Notes: a model not told the origin generated them from the letters alone. A stretch of 59,289 nt of DNA from Virgisporangium aurantiacum (GCF_016863635.1 NZ_BOPG01000016.1:1-59289), one strand, 5' to 3'. Positions 32,774-42,048 are shown, counted from the stretch's first letter. Program-made: numbers and translations.

Positions 32774-33781
32774 CTACCGCTCCCCTCTACTGGCGGCACG
32801 GATGCGTGGGTCGATGAACCCGTACGCGACGTCGACCAGGAAGTTCGCCACCAGTACCCCGACGGTAATCAGCAAAGCGATCGCAAAGAAGACCGGATAG
32901 TCGTTCTGGCGGATCGAACTGAAGAGAAGTGTGCCAAGTCCGGGGTACGAGAACACGATCTCCGTGATCAACGCGCCGCCGGCGAGCGTACCGACCGACA
33001 GGGCCAGGCCGGTGACCTGCGGCAGCATGCCGTTGCGGAAGATCTGCCGGACGATCTGCCGGTCTCTGAGGCCGAGCCCGCGACTGTAGTTGACGTAGTC
33101 GGAGTTCAGCTCGTAGATCACCATCGAGCGCATGCCGACGGCCTGGCCGCCGATGAACACCAGCACCAGCGACAGGAACGGTAACCAGTAATGTTCCAGC
33201 GCGTCGCTAATGAACGCGGCGCTGAACGACGGCGTGGTCCCGAACGAGTAGCCGCCGCTCGGCGGCAGCCACTGGAGCTCCACCGCGAACACGTACAGCA
33301 GGATGATCGCCAGGCAGTAGTACGGCATGCTCGAGATGAACAGCGAGCTGAGGAACGCGCCGCGGTCGATGTTGCCGCCCTTGTAGCCGGCGACCGCACC
33401 GAGCACGTTGCCGACGATCCACCCGATCAGGATCGCCGGAAGCTGCAGCGCGATCGTCCACGGCAGCGCGTCGCTGATCAGTTGCGACACCGGGGTGGGG
33501 TACAGCGTGAACGACACCCCGAAGTCGCCCTTGGCCATGTTCTGGATGTAGAGGGTGAACTGCTCCCACAGCGGCTTGTCCAGGCCGAACTCCGCCGTGT
33601 AGGCCTCGTACACACGGCGGAGCGATTCCCCTTCCGCCCCGCCCCGTCCCAGGGTGGCCACGATCGCGTCGATCGGGTTGCCGGGGATGAGGCGGGGCAG
33701 GAAGAAGTTCAGCACGATAGCGACGATGAACGCGCCGACGAACCATGCCGTCTTGCGGAGCAGGTAGCGACCGAGAGTCAC
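32774..33781 (-). CDS. ABC transporter permease (DppB type)
   Basis: Inner-membrane permease of about 335 aa. It has the family N-terminus (GRYLLRKTAWFVGAFIVAIVLNFFLPRLIPGNP), an extended outer loop, and the membrane core with the EAA region GLGLRDRQIVRQIFRNGMLPQV. The GTG start shares one base with the stop of the binding-protein gene (TAGTG). It pairs with the DppC-type subunit to form the channel. Confidence 0.92.
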   Translation of the reverse strand: MTLGRYLLRKTAWFVGAFIVAIVLNFFLPRLIPGNPIDAIVATLGRGGAEGESLRRVYEAYTAEFGLDKPLWEQFTLYIQNMAKGDFGVSFTLYPTPVSQLISDALPWTIALQLPAILIGWIVGNVLGAVAGYKGGNIDRGAFLSSLFISSMPYYCLAIILLYVFAVELQWLPPSGGYSFGTTPSFSAAFISDALEHYWLPFLSLVLVFIGGQAVGMRSMVIYELNSDYVNYSRGLGLRDRQIVRQIFRNGMLPQVTGLALSVGTLAGGALITEIVFSYPGLGTLLFSSIRQNDYPVFFAIALLITVGVLVANFLVDVAYGFIDPRIRAASRGER

Positions 33782-35526
33782 TACTTCGGGCTGATCTCGT
33801 AGAGCCAGGCGATACCGGCACCGCGGAACGTGGGTGGTGCCTTGGGGTTCTTCGCCGTCGGGAAGCCGGTCCAGACCGTCTGGTTGAACTCGTAGAAGTC
33901 CAGCGGCCGGTACATCAGGGCGATCATCGGCGGCCCCTCGCGGTAGATCTTGTCGAGCTCCTTGAGCGGCGCCACCTGGGCGTCACCCGTGGCCTTGGCG
34001 GCCGTGTCGAGCAGCGGCGCGACCCGGCTGTCGTTGAACCGGCCGTAGTTGTAGAACGACGACTGGCCGATGGCGTTGGTACCGCGGATGTCGAGCACGT
34101 CGCGGAACCGGGCCCACGGGGTGCTCGAGTCGGTGGAGGCACCGATGTAGAACAGCGCCAGGTCGTAGTTGCCGTTCTGCACGGCCGGGGTCACCGTGTT
34201 GGCCTCGGGGAAGTTGACCTTCACGTCGACGCCGGCGGCCTTGAAGTTCTCGACGACGATGTTGACCGCGGCCTGCCAGTCGGTCCAGCCGTTCGGGGTC
34301 TGCACCGTCCACGGGCCCAGCTTGGTGCCGTCACCCAGCGTGTAGATGCCGTCGGAGCCCTTCTTGGCGCCCAGCTCCTTCTCGAGGATCTCGGCGGCCT
34401 TCGCGGGGTCGTACTTCCAGCCGTTGCTGCCCTTGATCTCCGACTCGTCCCAGAACTTCTTCTCGGAGTCGGACGGGAGGATGAGGCTGGCGTTGGCCGG
34501 CACCGAGTAGCGCGACATGGCCGTCTCGGCGATGCGCGAGTAGTCGATCATGTGGGCCAGCGCGCGCCGAACCTTCGGGTTGTTCAGGCCCGGCTTGGTG
34601 GTGTTCAGGGTGAGCATCGGCATGCTGCCGGGCAGGTGGAACGGGGTCTCCGGGAACCAGGTGCCGACGGGCAGCTTCTTCTCCTGCCACATCTTCCAGA
34701 TCTCGGGCGTGAACTGCTGCATGATGTCGACCTCGCCGCGCTCGAAGGCGAGGTTGCCGGCCGCGTTGTCCTTGAAGATCGGGTGGACGATCTTCTTCGG
34801 TGCGGGCAGCTTGCCGCGTACGCCCTTGCCCCAGTAGTCGTCGTACCGCACGAACACGAGCTGCTGGGCGTTGTAGCTGTCGAGCTTGTACGGACCGGAG
34901 CCGACCGGCTTGTCGTTGAGGAACTCGATGATGTTCGGGTTCTTCGACTCGTAGTCCTTCCAGAGGTGCGACGGAAGGACGTACGTCTTGCAGAGGTTGG
35001 TCTTGGTCATGCCCGGGTTGGGCCGCGTCGCGCTGAGCTTGAACGTCACCGTCTTGTCGTCGGTCTTGGTGACCGAGTCGAGGTACTCCCACGCCGACGA
35101 CCAGTGCACGGTCTTGATCCGCTTGGCGAGCTCGAACGTGTAGACCACGTCGTCGGCGGTGACCGGCTTGCCGTCGTGCCACTTGGCGTCGGGCTGGAGC
35201 GCCACGACGAACGAGTCGGGGTTCTCGGTGAGCTTGGTGGCGAGCTGCGGCTTGAGGCTGCTGTCGAGGAGGTCGAAGCCGAACAGCGTCTCGTAGACCA
35301 GCTGCATCTGGTCGCCGGCGGTCGTCCACGCGGCGGTGGGGCTCAACGGGTTCCAGTTGGGCGGTGGGCCCCACTGGAAACCGGCGATGAACAGCGTCTG
35401 CTGCCGCTCGGTGAGGGTGTCGCCGCTGTCGTCGCCGCACGCGGCCAGCGCGCTGGCACCGGCGACGGCGGCGCCGACTGCGGCGGCGCCCTTGATGACC
35501 TGACGCCGTGTCGGGTGGTCGGACAT
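33781..35526 (-). CDS. ABC substrate-binding lipoprotein, family 5 (DppA-like)
   Basis: Extracellular binding protein of about 581 aa. The N-terminus carries a twin-arginine-like motif (TRRQVIKG) and the lipobox SALAAC with lipidated Cys near residue 30. The body has SBP family 5 signatures (LYETLFGFDLLDSSLKPQLATKL and KPVTADDVVYTFELAKRI). Family 5 proteins bind peptides but also oligosaccharides; in Thermotoga some bind beta-mannosides. The adjacent beta-mannosidase and the shared operator point to a beta-manno-oligosaccharide (inference). GGAG lies 5 nt before the ATG. The mRNA leader is long, about 225 nt. Confidence 0.92.
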   Translation of the reverse strand: MSDHPTRRQVIKGAAAVGAAVAGASALAACGDDSGDTLTERQQTLFIAGFQWGPPPNWNPLSPTAAWTTAGDQMQLVYETLFGFDLLDSSLKPQLATKLTENPDSFVVALQPDAKWHDGKPVTADDVVYTFELAKRIKTVHWSSAWEYLDSVTKTDDKTVTFKLSATRPNPGMTKTNLCKTYVLPSHLWKDYESKNPNIIEFLNDKPVGSGPYKLDSYNAQQLVFVRYDDYWGKGVRGKLPAPKKIVHPIFKDNAAGNLAFERGEVDIMQQFTPEIWKMWQEKKLPVGTWFPETPFHLPGSMPMLTLNTTKPGLNNPKVRRALAHMIDYSRIAETAMSRYSVPANASLILPSDSEKKFWDESEIKGSNGWKYDPAKAAEILEKELGAKKGSDGIYTLGDGTKLGPWTVQTPNGWTDWQAAVNIVVENFKAAGVDVKVNFPEANTVTPAVQNGNYDLALFYIGASTDSSTPWARFRDVLDIRGTNAIGQSSFYNYGRFNDSRVAPLLDTAAKATGDAQVAPLKELDKIYREGPPMIALMYRPLDFYEFNQTVWTGFPTAKNPKAPPTFRGAGIAWLYEISPK

Positions 35527-35758
35527 GTCGTCTCCAGGGGTTTTCGGGGGTTGCGGGATGAGGCGGTGCGGGATTTAGGCGGTGCGGGGTTTTTCCGGGT
35601 GACGGAAGCTGGCCGAAGCGGCCGGTTTGTCGCCGATTGAAGCGGCCTGAGCAGCGCCGTGGGAGGCACGGCGTCTCGCGACTGCGGGGGCTCGCATCGG
35701 GCTCCTACGGGGTCCTGGAGATCGACTCGTGAACGTTCGCGCGTCAGGCGTGTTACGG
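35527..35758 (-). other. 5' leader of the Dpp-type operon
   Basis: This stretch lies between the predicted transcription start and the binding-protein ATG. It contains two imperfect copies of a 14-nt unit (plus-strand AGGCGGTGCGGG at about 35561 and 35577) but no recognised riboswitch or open reading frame with a ribosome site. Confidence 0.4.
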
Positions 35759-35787
35759 ATCACAGCACTGAACCGTTTAAGTGTCAA
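35759..35787 (-). promoter_or_regulatory. Promoter of the Dpp-type operon with LacI-like operator in its spacer
   Basis: Minus-strand TTGACA (35787-35782), a 17-bp spacer and TGTGAT (35764-35759). The palindrome CACTTAAACGGTTCAGTG (35766-35783) fills the spacer and touches the -35 box, an ideal repressor position. Its 16-bp core matches the beta-mannosidase operator at 13 of 16 positions. Confidence 0.62.
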
Positions 35788-35804
35788 GCACGGTCAGGTC
35801 ACGA

Positions 35805-35818
35805 AGAGAGCGCTCTCT
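35805..35818. promoter_or_regulatory. Perfect 14-bp palindrome, CebR-like
   Basis: AGAGAGCGCTCTCT is a perfect palindrome 17 bp upstream of the -35 box of the Dpp-type operon and 11 nt beyond the beta-mannosidase stop. Its core resembles the Streptomyces CebR box (TGGGAGCGCTCCCA), so a LacI-family regulator is the likely binder. Confidence 0.55.
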
Positions 35819-35828
35819 CCGCCTCGGT

Positions 35829-38297
35829 TCACGGGCCCGGGAGGTCGTTGGCGCACCGGAGGACGGGCGGTCTTCCGGGTGCGTCCCGGTCGATGGGACG
35901 GGGGCAGCGGACCTCGAACACGGCCCGCTCCCCGGGCAGCAGGGTGATCAGCGCGTCATCGGCCGCGCCGCCGAGGGTCGCGGTCGGGTCGAGCCGGTCC
36001 GGGAACAGGGTGAGGTCGCGCAGCAGCGTCGCCGCGGTGACCTCCACGCGGAGACCGCCATCGGTCTCCACCACGGTCGTTGCGTACTCGGGAACCGGAT
36101 ACGCCAGGTCGACGTCCTCGGCGAAGTACCAGGTCGCGCGCCCTTCGTCGGCGTCGGCCAGGAGCAGTTCGGCCGCCGGGTCCGCCGGCGTCCGCACGTC
36201 GTCGGGCAGCGGGACGCGGTGCGCACCGCCCGCCGCCACCTCGGCCTCGACGGTGAACCGGGCCAGTGGCTTGCCGTCGAATCCACATCGAAGCACGTCG
36301 AAGTGTGCCGACCAGGTTGACGTGCCGTCGTTGACCAGGACGACGGCGAGAGCGTTTTCAGGTTGTGGCTGGAACGTTATGAGCCGGTCGGCATACGAAC
36401 GGCGCAACGCGTACCAGAGGGGCTTGCGGCGGCCGTCCCCGTCGACGGCCGCCCAGGACGTGACCGGCCAGCAGTCGTTCAGCTGCCAGACGATCGTGCC
36501 CATGCACAACGGGCGCAATGACCGGAAATGCTCGATACCGAACGTCAACGCGCGGGCCTGGTTCAGCTGGGTCACCCAGTGCCAGTCGTCGAACGTCGTC
36601 GGCTCGGCGAAGTGCCCGGCGAGCCCGCTCAGGAGCTTGCCGTTGCCGTCCTGTGCCTTCTGATGGTGCAGCACACCCGGCGAATCGGACGCCAGCGGCT
36701 GGTCCGAGACCGACCGGCGCAGGGTGGCGAACGTGGGCGGACCCTGGAACCCGAACTCGGCCACGAACCGCGGCCGGTACTCCCGGTACTTGCGGTAGTC
36801 GTCGGTGTTCCACACGTCCCAGATGTGCATGGTGCCGTGCGCCGGGTCGTTCGGGTGCCGGTCGCGACCGCCCGAGTACGGGCTGCCCGGCCAGTACGGG
36901 CGGGTCGGGTCGAGGGCCGCGACCGTCCGGGGCAGCACGTCGAAGTAGTAGCCGGCGCCCCAGGTGCGGTCGCCGAGCTGCTCGGCCCAGTTCCAGTCGT
37001 GGTGGCCCCAGAGGTTCTCGTTGTTGCCGCACCACCAGATGAGGCTCGCGTGCGGCATCAGCCGGACCACCTGCTCGGCCGCCTCCGCCGCCACCTCCGA
37101 CGCGAGCGGCTCCTCCTCGGGGTAGGCGGCGCAGGCGAACAGGAAGTCCTGCTCGACCATGAGCCCGTACTCGTCGGCGAGGTCGTAGAAGTCCTCGCTC
37201 TCGTAGCGTCCGCCGCCCCAGACCCGGATCAGGTTGACACCGGCGTCGGTCGCCTGGCGCAGCCGCTCGGCGAGGCGGTCCTTCGTGATCCGGGTGACGA
37301 ACACGTCGTCCGGGATCCAGTTGACGCCCCGGACGAAGAGCGGCCGACCGTTGATCCTGACGGTGAACGGCGTGCCGTCGGCGTCCGGGACGGTGTCGAT
37401 GTCGACGGTGCGGAAGCCGACCCGCCGCTCCCAGCGGTCGAGCTCGCGGCCGTCGGCGCTGAGCGAGACGGCGAGCGGGTACAGCGGCTGGGCGCCCTGG
37501 CCGACGGGCCACCACAGGTCGACGTTCGGCACGTCGAGCGTGACGGTGCCGTCGGACGCGTCCGGTTCGAGGTCGAGGGCCACGGTGTGGTCGCCGAGGG
37601 ACGCCCGCAGGGTGAGGTGTGCACCGGCCCGGTGCTGGACGCCGGCCCGCACGGTCACCCGTCCACTGTTGCCGTCGACCACGGTGACCTGCGGACGGAC
37701 CTCGGCCAGCCGCGCCACCGACCAGGTCTCCAGGCCGATCGGCTGCCAGATCCCGGCGGTGGCCAGGGTGGGACCCCAGTCCCAGCCGAAGTTGCAGGCC
37801 ATCTTCCGCACGTACGGCACCGGCTCGTCGCCGCTGACGTGCGGCCGTTCCCCCACCGACGCCCGGATCGCGTCGCCGTACCGGTACACCGAATCGAAGC
37901 GGATCGCGAGCCGATTTCGGCCCGGCCGCAGGAGCCCGCTGACGTCGAACCGGTAGGACCGGTGCATGTTGGCGGTGGTGCCGACCTCGACGCCGTTGAG
38001 CGTGATCGTCGCGACGGTGTCGAGGCCGTGGCAGACGAGGTCGGTCCTGTCCCCGGTGTCGGTGTGCTCGAAAACCGTTTCGTAGACCCAGTCGGTGCGG
38101 CCGATCCACTGCAGGCGCTTCTCGTTGTCGTCGAGGTAGGGGTCCGGGATCAGGCCCTGTGCCAGCAGGTCGGTGTGCACGCAGCCGGGCACGGTGGCCG
38201 GGATCGTGGCGGGCAGTTCCGGCTCGTCGGGTGACCCGCCGGGCCGGCCGCCGGCGACCGACAGAGTCCAGTCGGCCAGCGGCCGGAACGACACCAT
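35829..38297 (-). CDS. Beta-mannosidase, GH2 family
   Basis: Cytoplasmic exo-glycosidase of about 822 aa that would remove mannose from beta-1,4-manno-oligosaccharides. The acid/base Glu is in WCGNNENLWGHH near residue 425 and the nucleophile Glu in RFVAEFGFQGPP near residue 510. The N-terminal jelly roll and the GWDWGPTLATAGIWQPI segment are typical of GH2 beta-mannosidases. No signal peptide is present, which fits hydrolysis after uptake. It has its own promoter with a LacI-like operator and lies upstream of the Dpp-type importer on the same strand. Confidence 0.93.
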   Translation of the reverse strand: MVSFRPLADWTLSVAGGRPGGSPDEPELPATIPATVPGCVHTDLLAQGLIPDPYLDDNEKRLQWIGRTDWVYETVFEHTDTGDRTDLVCHGLDTVATITLNGVEVGTTANMHRSYRFDVSGLLRPGRNRLAIRFDSVYRYGDAIRASVGERPHVSGDEPVPYVRKMACNFGWDWGPTLATAGIWQPIGLETWSVARLAEVRPQVTVVDGNSGRVTVRAGVQHRAGAHLTLRASLGDHTVALDLEPDASDGTVTLDVPNVDLWWPVGQGAQPLYPLAVSLSADGRELDRWERRVGFRTVDIDTVPDADGTPFTVRINGRPLFVRGVNWIPDDVFVTRITKDRLAERLRQATDAGVNLIRVWGGGRYESEDFYDLADEYGLMVEQDFLFACAAYPEEEPLASEVAAEAAEQVVRLMPHASLIWWCGNNENLWGHHDWNWAEQLGDRTWGAGYYFDVLPRTVAALDPTRPYWPGSPYSGGRDRHPNDPAHGTMHIWDVWNTDDYRKYREYRPRFVAEFGFQGPPTFATLRRSVSDQPLASDSPGVLHHQKAQDGNGKLLSGLAGHFAEPTTFDDWHWVTQLNQARALTFGIEHFRSLRPLCMGTIVWQLNDCWPVTSWAAVDGDGRRKPLWYALRRSYADRLITFQPQPENALAVVLVNDGTSTWSAHFDVLRCGFDGKPLARFTVEAEVAAGGAHRVPLPDDVRTPADPAAELLLADADEGRATWYFAEDVDLAYPVPEYATTVVETDGGLRVEVTAATLLRDLTLFPDRLDPTATLGGAADDALITLLPGERAVFEVRCPRPIDRDAPGRPPVLRCANDLPGP

Positions 38298-38324
38298 GAG
38301 CTACAGACCTCCGGCGGGGCGGGT

Positions 38325-38340
38325 ACTTAACCGGGTAAGT
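38325..38340 (-). promoter_or_regulatory. LacI-like operator of the beta-mannosidase gene
   Basis: ACTTAACCGGGTAAGT is a 16-bp palindrome with 14 symmetric positions and a CCGG centre. It lies just after the predicted transcription start and ahead of the ribosome site CCGGAGG. It is nearly the same as the site in the importer promoter (35767-35782). Confidence 0.6.
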
Positions 38341-38351
38341 TGAGTTCCCGC

Positions 38352-38381
38352 ACGATAGAGCGGCCGTGACGAGAGTGTCAA
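38352..38381 (-). promoter_or_regulatory. Promoter of the beta-mannosidase gene
   Basis: Minus-strand TTGACA (38381-38376), an 18-bp spacer and TATCGT (38357-38352) give a strong sigma-70 type promoter. It lies wholly in the 88-bp gap after the DUF6351 gene. Confidence 0.65.
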
Positions 38382-38385
38382 CGGC

Positions 38386-40527
38386 TCAGTACCGGCAGAC
38401 GCCGGTCGGGTGGATCTGTTCCAGCCGCGCGCGTTCGGCGGCGTCCGGGTGCCAGGAGCCGTACACGCCGCGCGCGATCGCCGCCGCCACCGGTTGCCGT
38501 TCGCAGGCGAACACGCCGCCCTCGATCGGGCCGCCGGCCACCGTGCGGGACGTGCCGTACAGCGGGAACCGCTGCGTGCAGGCGCCCGGCGGGCGGGCGT
38601 CCAGGATGCCGTTCCACACCGACGGGCCCGCCGCTATCTCCTGGCCGGCCGTGTCGAAGCAGCGGTCGACGGCCGACGCCGGCTTGTTGTCGACCACGCC
38701 GCGGCGCGGGAACGCGCGGATGTTGGCCATCCACCGGTCGATCACCGTCAACGCCAGCGGGGTCGCGTCGGAGGCGACCGCCGGCCGGGCGTCGGTGAAC
38801 CAGATGACCTGGTTGCCGGCGCGGCCGTCGAAGTTCAGCATCCGCTTGCGGCTGGCGAAGGACTGGTGCGTGTTGTGCATGTTCAACTGGTCCTCCAGGT
38901 AGTGGCGCCAGTCGATGATCGGAATGTCGATGTTCCCGGTGAACACCAGCCCGGACCGCAGCGACGCGAGGATCGCCCGGCGGTCGCCCGTGGTCCGCGG
39001 CGCCGGATCACCGAGGCGCATGTTCCGGGCGCTCCACGGGTCGAACTGGGCCGGGTCGGCGCACCGGTCGGGGACGAACGGGCAGCCCTCCTGCACCATG
39101 TCGCGCGCGGCTTTCCAGCTGCCGACCCGCGCGTTCAGGTCGAGGAACTCGGCGGGCGTCAGCTGGCCGGCGCGCAGCGCCGTCAGGCCGTACTGGACGC
39201 CGACGTTGTCCCACGCCGACCGCGCGTACCCGTCGGGGCCGACGCCGTAGATGGTCTTCAGGTCGTCCCAGTGGGTCCAGTGGACGGTGGTCATCACGCC
39301 CGGCGGGTCCATGCGGGCCCACAGCGGGTCGGGCTGCTGCCAGGTGGGGTTCAGCGCCAGCGGGGTGAGCCCGCGCCAGCCCGCTACGCACTCGTCGGAG
39401 CCCGGTGCGCCGCCCCGGTACGGGTTGGGCACGGTGGCGCTGCCGTTCATGCCGATGAGCAGCGTGCGGTTCTCCCAGTTCTGCCACTTGGGGTTCGCCG
39501 CGTCGGTGACGTCCATGTAGTACTCGAGCAGTTCGCAGTCGCCGACGTGGATGGTCTGGGTGACCATGTCGGGGTACGAGTACTGCGGGATGGCGGCGTC
39601 GATCACGCGCGTCCCGTAGTTCTGCCCGTACACGTACTGCTGGATGCCGCCGCCGGAGCCGCCGACGCCCACCGTGTACAGCGGCACGCCGTGCCGCTCG
39701 ATGAACAGCTCCTTCAGCATCAGCGCGGTCTCGCCGCCGAGGATCAGGTTGTAGTGGGTGTCGGTCCGGGTGCCGGTCGAGTACAGCACGGCGTATCCGC
39801 GGCTGAGGCCGTCGTGGTACAGGTGGCCGCCGGGCAGCCGGCCCTGGTCGTGTCCGATCGCGACGCCGCCGTCGAAGCGGTAGACCACCTTGCGGTTCCA
39901 GGCCGCCTCGTCGGCGAGCATGGTGATCGCGTAGACGAACCGGTTGCTGGTGCCGCGCTCCCGTCGCACGACGTAGTCGACCGTGCGGCCGTCGCTCGTC
40001 GTGGTCTGCGTGAGGTCGGCCGGTCGGGTGCCGTCGGCGGGCATCGGCTTGAAGGTGCCGTCGGTCGCGCGGTAGATCAGGTCGACGACGGGACGGGCTT
40101 CGCAATCACGGCTCCAGCCGCCGGCGACCCGGTAGCCCTGGCCGTCCTGGTTGTCGACGAGCGGCTCGCCCAGGCCGGCCTGCTCGGTGCGGCACAGGAA
40201 CGGGTACTGGTGCGGTCCGGAGAAGACCGGGCCGGCCGCCGGGTGGTTGCGCAGCGTCAGGCGGGCGTGCCCGGCCCGGAGCTCGTTGGGTCCGGGGCGC
40301 AGGCCGGTGACGAGGGCGGTGCCGTCGGGCCTCAGCGTGTCGCTGATGTCGCGGCCGTTGAGCGTCAGGCGCCTGCCGTGGACGCGTACCAGCGCGTCGC
40401 CGCCGGTGACCTGGTCGGGTCGGCTCGACAGCACCTCGATGTCGTCGTTCTTCGCGCCCGCGCTCGCGGGGGCGGCGACGACGGTGGTGGACAGCAGGAC
40501 GGTGACCAGCAGCGGGGCAATCTTCAT
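38386..40527 (-). CDS. DUF6351 secreted alpha/beta-hydrolase-like protein
   Basis: About 713 aa. A Sec signal peptide (about 1-23, ending APASA) is followed by a beta-rich N-terminal domain (EVLSSRPDQVTGGDALVRV) and a large hydrolase-like domain. GVGGSGGGIQQYVYGQ is a nucleophile-elbow-like G-x-S-x-G. Many cysteines suggest an exported, disulfide-bonded protein. DUF6351 proteins are known only as a family; a tannase or esterase relation is plausible, but the substrate is unknown. GGAG precedes the ATG at 40527. It is probably monocistronic, because the beta-mannosidase downstream has its own promoter. Confidence 0.85.
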   Translation of the reverse strand: MKIAPLLVTVLLSTTVVAAPASAGAKNDDIEVLSSRPDQVTGGDALVRVHGRRLTLNGRDISDTLRPDGTALVTGLRPGPNELRAGHARLTLRNHPAAGPVFSGPHQYPFLCRTEQAGLGEPLVDNQDGQGYRVAGGWSRDCEARPVVDLIYRATDGTFKPMPADGTRPADLTQTTTSDGRTVDYVVRRERGTSNRFVYAITMLADEAAWNRKVVYRFDGGVAIGHDQGRLPGGHLYHDGLSRGYAVLYSTGTRTDTHYNLILGGETALMLKELFIERHGVPLYTVGVGGSGGGIQQYVYGQNYGTRVIDAAIPQYSYPDMVTQTIHVGDCELLEYYMDVTDAANPKWQNWENRTLLIGMNGSATVPNPYRGGAPGSDECVAGWRGLTPLALNPTWQQPDPLWARMDPPGVMTTVHWTHWDDLKTIYGVGPDGYARSAWDNVGVQYGLTALRAGQLTPAEFLDLNARVGSWKAARDMVQEGCPFVPDRCADPAQFDPWSARNMRLGDPAPRTTGDRRAILASLRSGLVFTGNIDIPIIDWRHYLEDQLNMHNTHQSFASRKRMLNFDGRAGNQVIWFTDARPAVASDATPLALTVIDRWMANIRAFPRRGVVDNKPASAVDRCFDTAGQEIAAGPSVWNGILDARPPGACTQRFPLYGTSRTVAGGPIEGGVFACERQPVAAAIARGVYGSWHPDAAERARLEQIHPTGVCRY

Positions 40528-40702
40528 TGATCATCTCCGATCCCGGCGGTGGGACGGACGATTCCACGTCGCACCCGCGCTGTAAATGGTCTGCAACCGG
40601 GGCGGGTGCCCGGGCGTGAAGGGTGCGGCGGGCACGTGGCACGAAGGCGGGATTACCCGGCTGCCTCTGCCGGGCAGGATTTCATCAACGAAGGAGGCAG
40701 TC

Positions 40703-41929
40703 ATGGGTTTCAACGCACGCTCGGCCCGTACGGTGATCGCGGTCGCCGCACTGGTCGGTGGCCTTGGCGCGATGACGGCGTGCGGTTCGAAGCCGGCCTG
40801 GAAGAACCCCGGCGACAAGTCGGACACCCCGGCCACCAAGGAGGTCGCGACCACGGTCGCGGCTCCGGCGAACGGCGCCACCGACGTGTCGACGGCCACG
40901 GAGATCGGGCTGGCCAACGCCAAGCCCGGTAGCACGGTCACCATCACCGACGCGACCGGCGCGACCGTCGCCGGCTCCATGCGGGCCGACGGGCAGACCT
41001 GGGTCCCCGCCACGCAGCTGAAGTACGCGACCGCCTACACCGTGACGGTGAGCGGCAGCGACGACTCCGGCAAGACCACGTTCACCACGATGGCCAAGCC
41101 CGGCAAGACCATCAACGTCAGCGTCGCGATGGCCGACGGCAAGACGTACGGCGTCGCGATGCCGGTGGTCGTGCGGTTCGGCAGCGACGTGAGCAAGGAC
41201 CAGCGGGCCAACATCGAGAAGCGGCTGCTGGTCACCAGCAACCCGCCCCAGCTGGGCGTGTGGTACTGGTTCAGCAACAACGAGGTGCACTACCGGCCGA
41301 AGGACTACTGGCAGAGCGGCACGACGCTCTCGGTGCGCCTGGCCACCGGCGGCCTGCAGCTCACGGGTAGCGCCTACGGCGCCAAGGACGTCACGGTCAA
41401 CGCCACCATCGGCCGCAAGCTGGTGATGGAGACCGACGACGCCAGCCACCAGATGACCGTCGCGCAGGACGGCCAGGTGATCAGGACGATCCCGGTGAGC
41501 CTCGGCAAGTCGTCGACCCCGTCGTCGAGCGGCGCCATGGTGGTCATGGACAAGAACAAGTCAGAGGTGTTCAAGGGCGACGCGAGCGACCCGTACGTGG
41601 AGACCGTCTACTACGTCCAGCGCGTCACGATCGGCGGCCAGTACATCCACGCGGCCCCGTGGTCCGTGGGTGACCAGGGCAAGCGCAACGTGTCGCACGG
41701 CTGCACCAACGTCTCGCAGGACAACGCGATCTGGCTCTACAACCTGACCATTCTCGGCGACCCGTACACGGTGAAGGGAACGCCCCGCAAGCTCGCCTGG
41801 GGCGACGGCTGGACCGACTGGGACAAGCCGTGGGAGGAGTACGTGAAGGGCAGCGCGCTGCCGGCACCGGTCGAGCCCGCTCCCGCCGCGTCGAGCCCGG
41901 CCCCCTCGGCCTCCGCGTCCACCAACTGA
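40703..41929 (+). CDS. L,D-transpeptidase lipoprotein (YkuD) with Ig-like domains
   Basis: Cell-wall cross-linking enzyme of about 408 aa, lipid-anchored outside the membrane. The lipobox GAMTAC puts the lipidated Cys near residue 28. Two Ig-like beta domains (about 45-245) precede the YkuD domain, whose active site is SHGCTNVS with conserved upstream His in YIHAAPWS. This makes 3-3 cross-links typical of actinobacterial walls. AAGGAGG lies 5 nt before the ATG at 40703. The tail is Pro/Ala/Ser-rich. It is divergent from DUF6351. Confidence 0.93.
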   Translation: MGFNARSARTVIAVAALVGGLGAMTACGSKPAWKNPGDKSDTPATKEVATTVAAPANGATDVSTATEIGLANAKPGSTVTITDATGATVAGSMRADGQTWVPATQLKYATAYTVTVSGSDDSGKTTFTTMAKPGKTINVSVAMADGKTYGVAMPVVVRFGSDVSKDQRANIEKRLLVTSNPPQLGVWYWFSNNEVHYRPKDYWQSGTTLSVRLATGGLQLTGSAYGAKDVTVNATIGRKLVMETDDASHQMTVAQDGQVIRTIPVSLGKSSTPSSSGAMVVMDKNKSEVFKGDASDPYVETVYYVQRVTIGGQYIHAAPWSVGDQGKRNVSHGCTNVSQDNAIWLYNLTILGDPYTVKGTPRKLAWGDGWTDWDKPWEEYVKGSALPAPVEPAPAASSPAPSASASTN

Positions 41930-41946
41930 CCTACCGGACGAACGCG

Positions 41947-41975
41947 ACTCCCGGACCGCATCCGCGGCCGGGAGT
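41947..41975 (+). terminator. Terminator hairpin after the L,D-transpeptidase gene
   Basis: ACTCCCGG (41947-41954) pairs with CCGGGAGT (41968-41975) around a 13-nt loop that can pair further; it starts 17 nt after the stop and is followed by a TG/T-rich stretch. Confidence 0.6.
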
Positions 41976-42048
41976 TGTGTCATTTGAAGGTTCTTACCTC
42001 TAGGCGTGAAGATTCCACGTGGTTTGGGCGGTTTGACCGAATTGGCGT

